A stretch of DNA of 64,000 nt, taken from Lytechinus variegatus (lineage: Eukaryota; Echinodermata; Echinoidea; Temnopleuroida; Toxopneustidae). Below, in pieces: positions 55,401 to 64,000 of the stretch. The translations under genes were made by a program, and so were the position numbers. Each line of letters opens with the position of its first letter. The first letter of the stretch is position 1. Where the stretch lies: assembly GCF_018143015.1 (NCBI RefSeq), contig NC_054740.1, forward strand, positions 67,048,856 through 67,112,855. The letters are read 5' to 3'. The notes under the pieces are model-generated. The model made no database searches. It saw only the letters and a list, made by a program, of their open reading frames with translations, and was not told the origin of the DNA.

Positions 55401-55697
55401 CACTCGCACATACTAGAATTTGAACAACAAAGCATTCAGACAATAAAACTTATGCAATCGGTATATATCCTTAATACAAACATATGATGTGTGACCGATC
55501 GCTGGAGTTAATGCCCTTACCTTTGGAAAAGTACGCAATGAACTGGAATCTGTTCCCGCGTCTCTCCGACTGTTTGTACCATGATGTCGTCTGCAGATGT
55601 GGTCCATGATGTTTCTTACGGAACCTTCCCGACGATAGCAAATGCCCGCAGCCGATAACGGCGACATGATTACTCTGAAATTTATACCTCCCGCCAT
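46457..55697 (-). CDS. ADA: Adenosine deaminase (ADA), nine exons
   Basis: Exons from 5' to 3' on the minus strand: 55697-55521, 51960-51899, 51557-51438, 50014-49746, 49080-48962, 48260-48117, 47867-47770, 47309-47180, 46546-46457 (stop TGA 46459-46457). Borders are GT/AG with matching phases; total 402 residues from ATG 55697, 392 from 55667 or 372 from 55607. The last is nearest the 363 residues of human ADA, so the start is uncertain. All metallo-deaminase residues are present (402 numbering): zinc ligands H63 and H65 in QLHIHLDGA, H261 and catalytic E264 in VHAGE, H285 in IGHGY, D343 and D344 in NTDDP. AGDE occurs in exon 5 and EGVVYFEARYCPHY in exon 4. It converts (deoxy)adenosine to (deoxy)inosine in cytosolic purine salvage. 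Intron 1 is about 3.6 kb and repeat-rich. The joint FPK-VQLHIHLDGA between exons 1 and 2 matches the family's PKVELHVHLDGA. Confidence 0.93.
47400..47625 (-). mobile_element. tRNA-derived SINE, minus orientation
   Basis: Minus strand: head GGTGGTTCAGTGGTAGAGCG with an anticodon region CTTATGAAC, then a body ending in the shared GGGAGAACAGTTCTTAAGAT segment and TTATTATTGTTATT tail. ADA intron between exons 7 and 8. Confidence 0.6.
48330..48500. mobile_element. MITE, family K, degenerate
   Basis: GTGTTAAAATTACACCAAAG, AACATCACACCAAA, AAAAATGACTGGTCCTCTTA and TTTTGGTGTAAG recur as in 12985-13175. ADA intron 5. Confidence 0.4.
48580..48760. repeat. Purine-rich GA tract
   Basis: Almost pure G/A on the + strand (GAGAGAGAAA-type) for about 180 bp inside ADA intron 5; G-runs follow at 48842 and 48936. 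Confidence 0.6.
49394..49433. repeat. (AATC)n microsatellite
   Basis: About ten AATC units. The preceding ATGCATTGGATGCAGATAAA may be the 3' end of a retroposon that uses the repeat as tail. Confidence 0.75.
50721..50879. mobile_element. MITE, family B, well preserved
   Basis: GGGGAGCGTTTCATGAAAGG at the left, TGATGAAACAGTCCCC at the right; interior AAAGATGTCAGATCTGACAA in inverse orientation to 13793-13951. ADA intron 3. Confidence 0.75.
51195..51350. mobile_element. MITE, family K
   Basis: CCCGAGGGCCACAGTC at the left; AACATCGGAGTCAATTTGAT, GGTGTGGTCCTCTT at the right, as at 13120-13160. ADA intron 3, ending about 90 bp before the exon 3 boundary. Confidence 0.45.
52250..52430. mobile_element. 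MITE with CCATTGGCGGCGGGAGCC-type ends
   Basis: CATAGGCGGTGGAAGC followed by a long G run at the left, GGCTCCCGCCGCCAATG at the right; inner CCCCCTAAATTTGAGG / AAATTTTAGGTGGACTCC also inverted. ADA intron 1. Confidence 0.55.
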
Positions 55698-57530
55698 TAT
55701 AAGTAGTCTCCTGAGTGTAAGAATGCTACCTGCCGAGTGCGTGCATAAGGGCGGATGGGTGTGGGTGTGTGTGCACGCACACGGAAAAGGAAACACACAA
55801 ATTGAATGGGATATTGATCTTCCGTTAAAGCATGTCAATACTGCTTCCTGCATGACATGATGTGTGTGTGTGGTGTCTTCTTCCGAAGGATAAGAAGGGA
55901 GGCGATTTGGGGGACGGGAATATAAATAGAGAGGGCAGGGATATAGAACGAGAGGCGGGAAATGAGAGGAAGATAAGAAGGAGCTAAAGCTGATGGAAGT
56001 TCATGAGCGAAAGAGAATCAGTGAGTGTGAGAGAGAGATATGACTATATAATACAGGTAGAAGGAGGAAATGGAGAAAGGCGGGGGGGGGATGGGGAGGG
56101 TATATAGAGTGAGGAATGAGCAGTAGAGATAGAAAGTCGGAGGGGATGGGAGATAGAGGAGGAGATATAGGGGACGGATAGAATAATGATGATTATGGAA
56201 AAAACAGGAAAACGCTATTCAAAAGGAATTAAAAATAATAAACGTATTGGTGAATATGTTTCAGACAGAGAAATAGATTTTAGGAGTGTATGTAGTTCAC
56301 TGGTTAAGACTTAATATAGAAAAAAGTTCTGCTATGGAATATTCAGGTGTGATTTTTATTTCGATGTTAAACAATCTCTGTATAAGTTATCATTTATATT
56401 TTTTTATTTCAATGTTACATTACCTTGCTTATCATTATTGGAGAAAACAGAAAACTTGTGACATGTTTACTCTTTCGATCGCATAAACTGTTGATAAGGA
56501 TACCTATCATCGTTTCATGACTGTATAAGTCATGTAAATATATAATATTTTATATAGGGGCTTGCCTTCTTTACAAGCTTTTACTTTTTTTGGCAAGTCC
56601 CTCCGTTCATTTCTTGTTTCTTTTCATTGATAAAATTACTGCAACAAATTGTAGTTTTGTTTAATTTATATTCAACATTTGTTACGAAATGTCATTGATT
56701 TGTCTGTAATATCTATTATATTGAATATGTATTGTTACTTTGATTGTATTTTGAAATAAAAAATTGTTGAACGGAAATAAATCTAAATCTAAATCTAAGC
56801 ATCTTTGAAATATCATAAATTTATGATTTTAAGATATCTTCACTGTTTTCTCTCTCTTTTTTTTTTTTACTTATGGACAAATTGATTGAAAATGATATAG
56901 AATGTACCAATAATGGCACCTTCTTGATTTGAAAAAAAAAATTCTCCGAATAAATTTAATGTAATACATTAGAGGAACACACAAATAGGAAAGATAATTA
57001 AAGTTAAAAAAAATAGGAATTTAGTTATAAGCAATTATACTCTCAAGAAATCTTATTTTGATATATCAGTACGGAAATTTATTCATCCGATTAAGAAATT
57101 ACCAGTTTATCTTAACGAGACAAAGTGAAGTGCAACCCATTATAAAACACTGTGACATTTAATGTACGATCAGACCGTAACAGTTTCTATGACAACCGAA
57201 ACCCAAAATGGAACCCATCAATAAAACATAACGTTGGCATGGTAGAGACTGATGGGAAAATATTTTAATCAAATTGATTTCCTCTCGAACGTGAGTGGGG
57301 AATAAGGTGCATTATATTCATTCACCCAACCATCCATTATAATAAGAGTAAATTAGTAAGATTAATATATATGCGTAAGTCAGACAGGTTTGGATGCATG
57401 GCGACATTCCTCGATGGATGGGGATGCTGGAACTGCTGTCAACGTCACATTTTTTGCTTAGTACTAGTGCCATTATTTTGTTGCAACTTGTGTGATACCA
57501 TAGTTTGCGTTTGATTTTAGCGATAAAGTA
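55698..57530. other. Divergent intergenic region (ADA to STKLD1-like)
   Basis: About 1.8 kb between divergently transcribed genes. TG/CA repeats at 55760-55875, a GA-rich block at 55880-56170 and a LINE tail at 56540-56798. No core promoter is clear. Confidence 0.35.
56540..56798 (+). mobile_element. 3' end of a LINE with (AAATCT)n tail
   Basis: Contains AGGGGCTTGCCTTCTTTACA..GGCAAGTCCCTCCG, able to form a stem, then an AT-rich 3' region and a tail of about three AAATCT units at 56777-56798. No coding part remains. Confidence 0.55.
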
Positions 57531-60185
57531 ATGGAGAAATACATGGTGAGTTTTCTATTTTCTTTGGGAGATTGAAAATATTATATATTAACATTTGATG
57601 GTTTGTGTTTTATCATAAGTAATGGATAATACAACGATGACTGCTCATTTTCATAATCCGAAATACAGAATATGATTTTTTTACAATTGATTCAGTTTAA
57701 GCAATGGCTGATTGAGATAATCTCCCATTTCGTTTAATAAATAATTTCAAGGTATGCCATTGTGTATTTCATAATAAAGAAATTGATTCAAATAGATTAA
57801 CAAAGTCCAAAAATAATATAACATTCTGACTTAATTAATTTAAGAAAATATGGATATCATTGTTTAGAAGACGATTTGCAGATAATACCATGAAGATGTG
57901 ACTGAATTTTCCCTTCGTACTTCTTTTTATTTTCGGGATTGGTGGGTCTACAAACATTTATAATTAAGTCCGCGTGATCATAGTGCTTTATCTCGTTTCT
58001 CCATTAATGATCATAATATTTAATTACTGAAATTGATTATATTTGGAGGGGATGAATTTCCGCTTTATTGGACACAGGCAATGCCATCGTGATCAATTGG
58101 GTCTGAAATTGATGGCGTCCTCAGGGGTTATCACTAAAATTTTCCCGAAATAATATCAATCAACATACTTAGGCTTTTCAAACATTGAATGCATTTGTCA
58201 TATATCAACATCAATCTATTTTATTTTCATGTAGTTGCCAAAACATAAACTTTGTTATCAAACGCTTGATACAAAACATAGTGAACAAAAAAGTATATAG
58301 CATTGGGGACACAAATAAGTATAAACATAAATAAATATCTGAACCCCGGATAACTTATCAGTTAAAGGGAGAACGAACTGATCCAAGCTTGCGTGATCTC
58401 TCATTGACTGTGTGTTGTAAATAGCTTGTCGTAAAGTATACAGTACCTGTTGAGATAAATTCATTTTCAGTATAAGTAATACAGATAACAAAATAGCCTA
58501 AAACTTTATTTGTGTAGCGAAACTATATAAAACTAAATTATTTTTTTTTTAGAGGAAAGGTACCTGTTTAGCTACTTGATAACGTAATTATTGCGATGTG
58601 ATGTATTGAGTAGTGTATTAGTGTGTTATCATTCACATGGACCTATATTACAATACTACATTGCTAAGAATGTATCATTATTCGTAAAGAACCTGGACAG
58701 ATATGAGAAGTTGAGGACTTGGGATAGGGCCATTACGAATTTTGGTTCCTTTATCATATACTCTGTTCGCCTGCTTAAGCACCCACAGCATGACACTGTA
58801 CACACAGTTTTGTTTGTATGACTATAACCGTTTTCAGTTATACTAGGCCAAAAAAGGCATTTTCTCTGGCTCACTTTACATAACATATCCACGACCATCA
58901 GTATAGAATAATAATAATTTGCATTTGTATAGCACTTTATCAATCTACGACTGCTCAAAGCGCTTCACAATTATTATTACCCGGTCGCTGGATTCACAGC
59001 ATTTCCAGCAACCTGTTAGGCGCACACTTGCTAAACCAACCACAATGACGGTTGTTTCCTATCGGTACCCAATTAGCACCGGGATGAGAGTGGCAAAATG
59101 TGGGTTGACGCCTTACCAATGGACGATGGGCCATGGTGGGATTCGTACACACGACCCTCTGATTACAAGGTGAGAGTCAGAACCGCTGCACCACGGTGCT
59201 TCCGTTTTTTTCCATTTCAGACTTGGCTCAAATAAAACAATTCAGTAGTAACCACATTACCATTCTGGTATCATTTCGGGTTTTTGACCTGTTACCTGAT
59301 GAATCTCCTTCTATTTATTTTCAGATAATTGATACCTTTGCCAAAGGCCCCCAAGGAATCACGCTCTTGGTGAAACATCGGGCAAATGGAAAGACATTTA
59401 TTCTGAAAAAGATCGAATGTAACGATAACCCGGAAGCTAATCGCGCCCTCCGAGAGGTCATGCGATTCACTAAACTCCGTCACAGACACATTGCCATTCC
59501 CCGAGATGCCTTTGTTCACTGGGACTCCACCGAAGCAGCAGTATACCTGTGTATCGCATCCGACTACTTTGTTACTGGTGACCTTGATAGCTTCGTCAAG
59601 GAAAAGTCAAGGAATGGTCAATCGATGTGCGAATCGGACATGCAACGTTGGATGGGCCAAATGCTCCATGCCATAATCTATCTGCATGATAGCGGAATAG
59701 CCCACACCAATCTGAAGCCTAGCAACGTGTACCTGACTCCTCAGATGGACCTGCGGATTGGCGATATTGGAATCAGGACTGTCATAGAGGACTTACATCG
59801 GTTTCGTTCCAGGACCAGATCGGCGGTCTGGTCCCTCTACTGGTCTCCACCAGAGGTCTTCGAGGGTCCTCACGGATCAAAAACAGATGTCTGGTCCTTG
59901 GGCTGCATGCTGTTCGAGATGGCGGCAATGATGCACCAGAGTGTCCTCAAATCTCGGGAAGTCCTTCTGCAGCTGCGCGTGGGAGACAGGGTTGAATTCT
60001 TGGATTCCCTGAAACAGATTGGCCGGGGGTATGAGAAGTCCTGCCACATCTGTGATTGCTTAGTCCACATGTTTTCAGCTGATCACGAATCAAGACCATC
60101 GGCAAGAGATGTTCTAAAGATGCACTACCCTCGGCTCTGCATAAACATGGTTACCAATAAAGGCACGGAAACCCCAAAGAGATAG
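57531..60185 (+). CDS. STKLD1-like (SgK071-type) kinase-fold pseudokinase, two exons
   Basis: Exon 1 is 57531-57545, only five codons (MEKYM) before a GTGAGT donor; exon 2 is 59325-60185 after TTATTTTCAG, phase 0, giving 291 residues. The MEKY start directly before the first kinase strand matches my memory of human STKLD1. Kinase landmarks: glycine loop KGPQGI (12-17), ILKK with K33 as the ATP lysine, helix-C glutamate in NRALREVM, HTN at 132-134 in place of HRD (the catalytic Asp is Asn) within HTNLKPSNV, DIG at 152-154 in place of DFG, SPPEV in place of APE, SKTDVWSLGCMLFEM. The missing catalytic Asp predicts weak or no phosphotransfer, as in the vertebrate family, whose sequence also has Asn there. 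It lacks the long C-terminal region of the vertebrate protein. Role unknown. Intron 1 holds a SINE. Confidence 0.75.
58918..59205 (-). mobile_element. tRNA-derived SINE, minus orientation
   Basis: Inverted relative of 35763-36120: tRNA-like head at the right end (CGTGGTGCAGCGGTTCTGAC, B box GTGTACGAATCCC), GCCACTCTCATCCC and GGGTACC in the body, and AAGCGCTTTGAGCAGTCGTA with AAAGTGCTATACAAATGCAA at the tail. Intron 1 of the STKLD1-like gene, ending about 120 bp before exon 2. Confidence 0.8.
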
Positions 60186-60787
60186 AGGAATTGAAAATTA
60201 TGTCTCATCAACAAATTATAATACGTATGTAGAAGTCTGCTACCAGAATAATTGTCTTGCAATACTATTTCGTTAGAAGAGAGGTGTGAATTGACTGCCT
60301 TTTTTTTAGTACAAAGTCTATTTATAATTCTGGTTAACCAAAACAAACATTCTCTTCGTAGTTTTGGATGTCCAAAAGGTTTCGACTTAGGTGCGATACT
60401 GCGATACTACATTAACAAGGTTATGCCCAATTCTGTGTTTCACTAGGATCATTTTGATAACAAATTTGAAATATTATTATTGAAACCTTAGATCATTATG
60501 GATTCTTTAAAATGACAAAATTATTTTTGTCATAAATAGTTACACTTTTCCCATTGTAATGTGTATGTATCCGAAATACTTAGAGTTGATAAAAAAAAAT
60601 TAGGAATTTTAGTTATTACTTTTCTTTAAACGTATTTTTCGCATTAAACGAATTACATGTATGTTATAGAATAAGAATTCACACAATGTGTTATTATTTT
60701 TTAGGCTTCTTGTGATGAATTTTTGTAGGAATTCTAGGGACAAGCAACAAAAGTTCTTGGACTAATAAAAAATGTGATTACTTTTTA

Positions 60788-60932
60788 TGGATGGGTTATC
60801 AAAGCATGGAGCGCCGCTATACTTTACGAAGGCCTATTAGAGGTTAGAATAGCCCCGAGAATAGCCCGGGCCTATAACGGTAGTCCACTTTTTAATAACA
60901 TTTGATAACCCATAATTTGAACTCCATGCTGT
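60788..60932. mobile_element. Short foldback with ATGGGTTATCAAA ends
   Basis: ATGGGTTATCAAAGCATGGAG at the left; TTTGATAACCCAT, then ACTCCATGCT at the right, so both the 13-bp end and the next block are inverted, in shuffled order. Confidence 0.5.
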
Positions 60933-60959
60933 ATATTCACGGAATATATCTATTCTAAT

Positions 60960-61178
60960 GCGATGGCGCGTTTCATGAAAGTATCCAACTCAGAGGTCCA
61001 ACTCCCGTTCGATGCCATCTCTATGGAAAGTCAAGCCGGACAATAATCGTCAGTGAACAGATTCCACGCGTCGAATTTTGTCCACTAAGCGTGTCGTCTT
61101 CGAAGTTCCACGGCTTTCCAAAGAGATAGCGACGAGCTCAGGTTATGAGTCTTTTATGAAACTCACCCCAGGACTCTC
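60960..61178. mobile_element. Foldback MITE with GTTTCATGAAAG ends
   Basis: GGCGCGTTTCATGAAAGTAT at the left pairs with GAGTCTTTTATGAAACTCAC at the right, and CCATCTCTATGGAAAGTC pairs with GGCTTTCCAAAGAGATAG. Distinct from families A and B though the extreme ends are similar. Confidence 0.55.
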
Positions 61179-62311
61179 AATGGGAAGAGTTTAAACTTCG
61201 TTGGCTCTTGGAAAACATAAACCCATGTGGCAAATTTGCACTCGTTAAGGGATGGCACCTTATCGTCACCATGATTAATGTTTGTTCATGAACAATCGGT
61301 ATGCTGCCAGCTACGATACAATACCTGTAGGTGCCGCACTTGACGGTTTTAATGTTTTACCCTAGACCTGAGTATTGTAAACAAAAGTTCATATGGGGGA
61401 CAAATAATGTTAACTACCAGTTAACAGAAAATATATCTGAGATGTCACATTTGACTATTAAAGGGTTAGTTGACCTCCTCATTTTGGAACTAAATCAACA
61501 TCTATGAAAAAAATCTGAAACAATAAAATAGCCCTGATTCTTCCGCCAGTCAAATAGTTCTTATGCTAAGCGATATTTCTTCCCCATCTGGGCAAAGAGA
61601 GTTCAATGATTTCCCTTCCTAGAATTAGTGTCAGGTCGAATAAATATGTTTGCTTTATTGTTGTAGTTAGGTGTGTGCAACCTTTAGGGGGTAGTGCAAT
61701 TGTATTATGATAGAAAGATGGGGTGAAGAGTATCTGAGGATGACGTCATTTTTTGGTATAATTCTATGACGACACAATCCTTTAATAGCTTTGTCAAGCG
61801 TTTTGTAAACGTTGGTGGTAACTTTACTTTCTGTAAATATTCATGTGACTGTATGTCAGTGAGATTTAGCAATAAATGCAAATTAATTAATTCAGATCAA
61901 TTAGATCAACTTTTAATTTCATTTATTTATTTATCTAGTCTCTTTCATTAATTAATCACTTTTTATGCTTATGATTTTATTATCATTGAATTGAATTGAA
62001 TTGAATTGAAAATCACATTTATTTCCTTCAAACAGATACAAAATAATATTTGACATAGTAACGAATACAGTATATATTTCGATACAAATTTGAAGGAGGC
62101 GAAAACCCGAAAAGCAGAGCTTGAGTTGGGGTCGCCAGATACAAGTAAATAACAAGTTACGTAATGACATCATATGTAATTGCATATAAAAAAAAGAAAG
62201 TTAAGAGTATAAAAGAAACATACAGCAGATGGAGAAGAGGGAGAAGAAATGTAGGCATTAGAAGTTCATTTGAACAAAAGAGTAAACTGGTCGCAATGAC
62301 GTGACATTGGT

Positions 62312-62496
62312 ACATGTATGTAGAGCTTGACCGACATCCGTCCAGCACAGCAACAGGCAAGGCACGTGCATCAATTAACAATAGAAATGGAAGGTAGTTC
62401 AAGGCTTGAACTACCTTCCATCTCCACTGCCAACCAATGCACATGCCTCACCTGCCGCCACGCCAGACAAATGTCAGTCAAGCTCCACATACATAT
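62312..62496 (-). repeat. 92-bp inverted repeat (RNA hairpin with G-U wobbles only) in the LINE 3' region
   Basis: 62312-62403 pairs with 62496-62405 around a single central base (62404). Of 92 pairs, 69 are Watson-Crick and 23 are A/C or C/A on the + strand, that is, G-U wobbles on the minus strand, the LINE sense. None is a transversion and none is of the opposite transition type. The 16 pairs nearest the loop are perfect; 20 of the 23 wobbles fall between 62338 and 62386. Confidence 0.85.
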
Positions 62497-62547
62497 CATT
62501 GACATGTTGACATGCTTGAACTTAAAGCATGTCAACATGTCAATGAT
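62495..62547 (-). repeat. Perfect 23-bp inverted repeat with 7-nt loop at the LINE stop codon
   Basis: 62495-62517 is exactly complementary to 62525-62547; the loop is GAACTTA (+). On the minus strand the stem begins in the last codons of the LINE ORF (Asp-His-stop), so the stem includes the TGA, and its far end touches the 92-bp hairpin. Confidence 0.9.
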
Positions 62548-64000
62548 CTGCATTTAAATAAAGTTTCATTTTATAAGAAAAAGATTGCAAAGAACGAGAG
62601 TTTTGTAGGTGGGCTGGTAAACTGTTCCAAAGTTTTGGCCCAGAGTAACGAATATCGTACTGGTATCTTCGGGTTCTATGTTTCGGTAAATGAATTTGGG
62701 TAGCGTTTCTCGTACTATACTTATGAATATCCGAATTGAAGTTAAAATGACAGAGATTACTAAATTGCAAGGGGAAAATGTTGTTTGTGCTTTTGTACAT
62801 AAAAATACTTTGCTGATGCAAATTAATATCGCTAAATTTCAATAATTTTAACTCTTTGAATACAGGATTTGTGTGAGATTGAAAATGTAATCCAGATATA
62901 ATACGAACAATCCTCTTTTGCAGTATTATAAGCTTTAGGATGCTAGACTTACAGGAGTTGGCCCAAATAATATTACAATACGAGAAATATGGAAGTATCA
63001 GAGCACAATATAACATACGTAGAATGTGACTTGGCAAGAGATTTCTAATTCTAGATATAATACCAATGTTTTTGGATACTTTACTTTCGACCTCATGTAT
63101 ATGATCTTTCCATGTCATAAAACTATCTAAATAAATTCCAAGGAACTTGGCTTTGTCTACCCGTGGTAATATTACATTGTCGAGTATAACACATGCATCA
63201 TTCAAATCAACATTCTTTCTATTATGAAAAACCATGTAGTTACATTTCTTGATATTTAAAGATAATTTGTTAGCTTTAAACCATTCACATATACATGTAC
63301 AAGATTTGCATTCACAATATCACAAAGGGAGTTCAAGTTTGAATTGCTATGAAATATATTTGTATCATCGGCGTATAGTATAAAGGATAGCTCATTTGCT
63401 GATTTATAAAGATCATTAATATATAATATGAATAACAATGGGCCGAGGAGACTGCCCTGGGGAATTCCACAGGTTATTGTCTTAAAGTCTGACACACACG
63501 ATTTGTATTTAGTACATTGTAAACGATTATTAAGATAGCTGGTGAACCAATTATAAGCAATACCACGTATGCCGTAACGATATAATTTAGATAGCAATAT
63601 GTTATGGTTAATTGTATCAAAGGCTTTGGATAAGTCGATGAAAACTCCAATTGCGAACTCATTATTTTCAAAAGCATCTATTATTTTACTAGAGAGACTT
63701 GTAAGAGCCATGCTTGTGGAATAATCTTTACGAAACCCAAATTGACTTTCATTAAGAATAGAACATTTATCAAGAAATTCGAAAGTCCTCTTGTAAACAA
63801 TACGCTCTAATAACTTAGAAAAAACAGATAAAACAGAAATAGGTCTGTAGTTCGTAAATTCACCTTTGTCCCCAGATTTAAAAATTGGTGTCACTTTGGC
63901 CTTTTTTAATTCATGAGGAAACATTCCTTTTGATAAAGACAAATTAAATATATGACACAAAGGTCCACAAATATATGGTACGACTTGTTTGATGACTCTT
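62540..64000 (-). pseudogene. LINE reverse transcriptase ORF, C-terminal part, one frame change
   Basis: Open from the window edge to 63256 in one frame and from the 63.24-63.30 kb region to the TGA at 62542-62540 in another; the frames switch near 63290. The first part carries the RT signature: TNYRPISVLSVFSKLLERIV, FRKDYSTSMALTSL, FIDLSKAFDTINHNILLSKL (catalytic Asp), CGIPQGSLLGPLLFILYIND, and LYADDTN with the YADD active site. The second part is the thumb/C-terminal region (KFLGIYLDSFMTWKDHI, PYFSYCNIIWANS, RYSGPKLWNSLP) typical of CR1/Jockey-group LINEs. One frame break in an otherwise open sequence means a fairly young, dead copy, or one sequencing error. Confidence 0.85.

Larger units (their letters stand above)
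60186..61983. other. Intergenic region after the pseudokinase gene
   Basis: AT-rich 3' flank, two foldback elements (60788-60932, 60960-61178) and an unrecognised stretch at 61450-61760. No gene supported. Confidence 0.35.
61984..64000 (-). mobile_element. Non-LTR retrotransposon (LINE), 3' part, runs off the window
   Basis: Minus strand. It includes the reverse transcriptase and C-terminal region (62540-64000), then a 3' untranslated region of about 550 bp with two strong hairpins (62312-62547), and ends in an (AATTC)n tail at 62011-61984. The 5' part lies beyond 64000. Confidence 0.8.

Noticed and set aside
59196-59324. ATG at 59196 as start of the kinase-like protein
   Set aside because: This part reads through the splice acceptor and overlaps the SINE end; the MEKYM exon at 57531 gives the family start.

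Overview
The window is animal nuclear DNA: AT-rich, with GT-AG introns, long introns packed with short interspersed repeats, and about 6.9 kb covered by recognisable exons and single-exon genes. The gene mix (a muscle immunoglobulin/IQ protein, an SGLT-type sodium/sugar cotransporter, intronless tandem rhodopsin-like receptors, an NHL propeller protein, adenosine deaminase, an STKLD1-like pseudokinase) and the dense tRNA-derived SINEs and foldback MITEs fit a marine deuterostome. I favour an echinoderm, probably a sea urchin; this is inference from gene and repeat style, not from a diagnostic marker.

Layout. 1-7147 (+): the last six exons of a muscle-type protein, with a low-complexity Ser/Glu/Arg region, an IQ motif and a C-terminal I-set Ig domain. 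8.7-12 kb: a palindromic SINE pair, a C-poor GATGGTGGTGAAGGTGTGG-type minisatellite of about 2.6 kb, and another SINE. 12676-27740 (+): a complete SLC5/SGLT gene, for which I place 15 coding exons (673 codons), with at least eight transposon-derived foldback elements in its introns. 28-29.3 kb: a long-TIR MITE and a directly duplicated block of about 230 bp. 30018-31156 and 34400-35533 (+): two intronless paralogous class A GPCRs; the first changes frame in its third cytoplasmic loop. 41278-42423 (+): a single-exon six-repeat NHL protein with an acidic tail. 46457-55697 (-): adenosine deaminase in nine exons with all metal and catalytic residues. 57531-60185 (+): an STKLD1-like pseudokinase made of a five-codon first exon and one large exon. 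61984-64000 (-): the 3' half of a non-LTR retrotransposon (LINE), running off the window.

The genes show no common pathway; this is an ordinary eukaryotic stretch of independent genes. The most interesting signal is non-coding. Directly after the LINE stop codon lie two abutting inverted repeats: a perfect 23-bp stem and then a 92-bp stem. All 23 imperfect pairs of the 92-bp stem are A/C on the + strand, so all are G-U wobbles in RNA of the LINE sense, with no true mismatch. That is the mark of a hairpin conserved or generated as RNA. Second is a nearly identical inverted repeat of about 450 bp in SGLT intron 7 whose centre carries a hammerhead-ribozyme-like core and which is itself nested in an older MITE.
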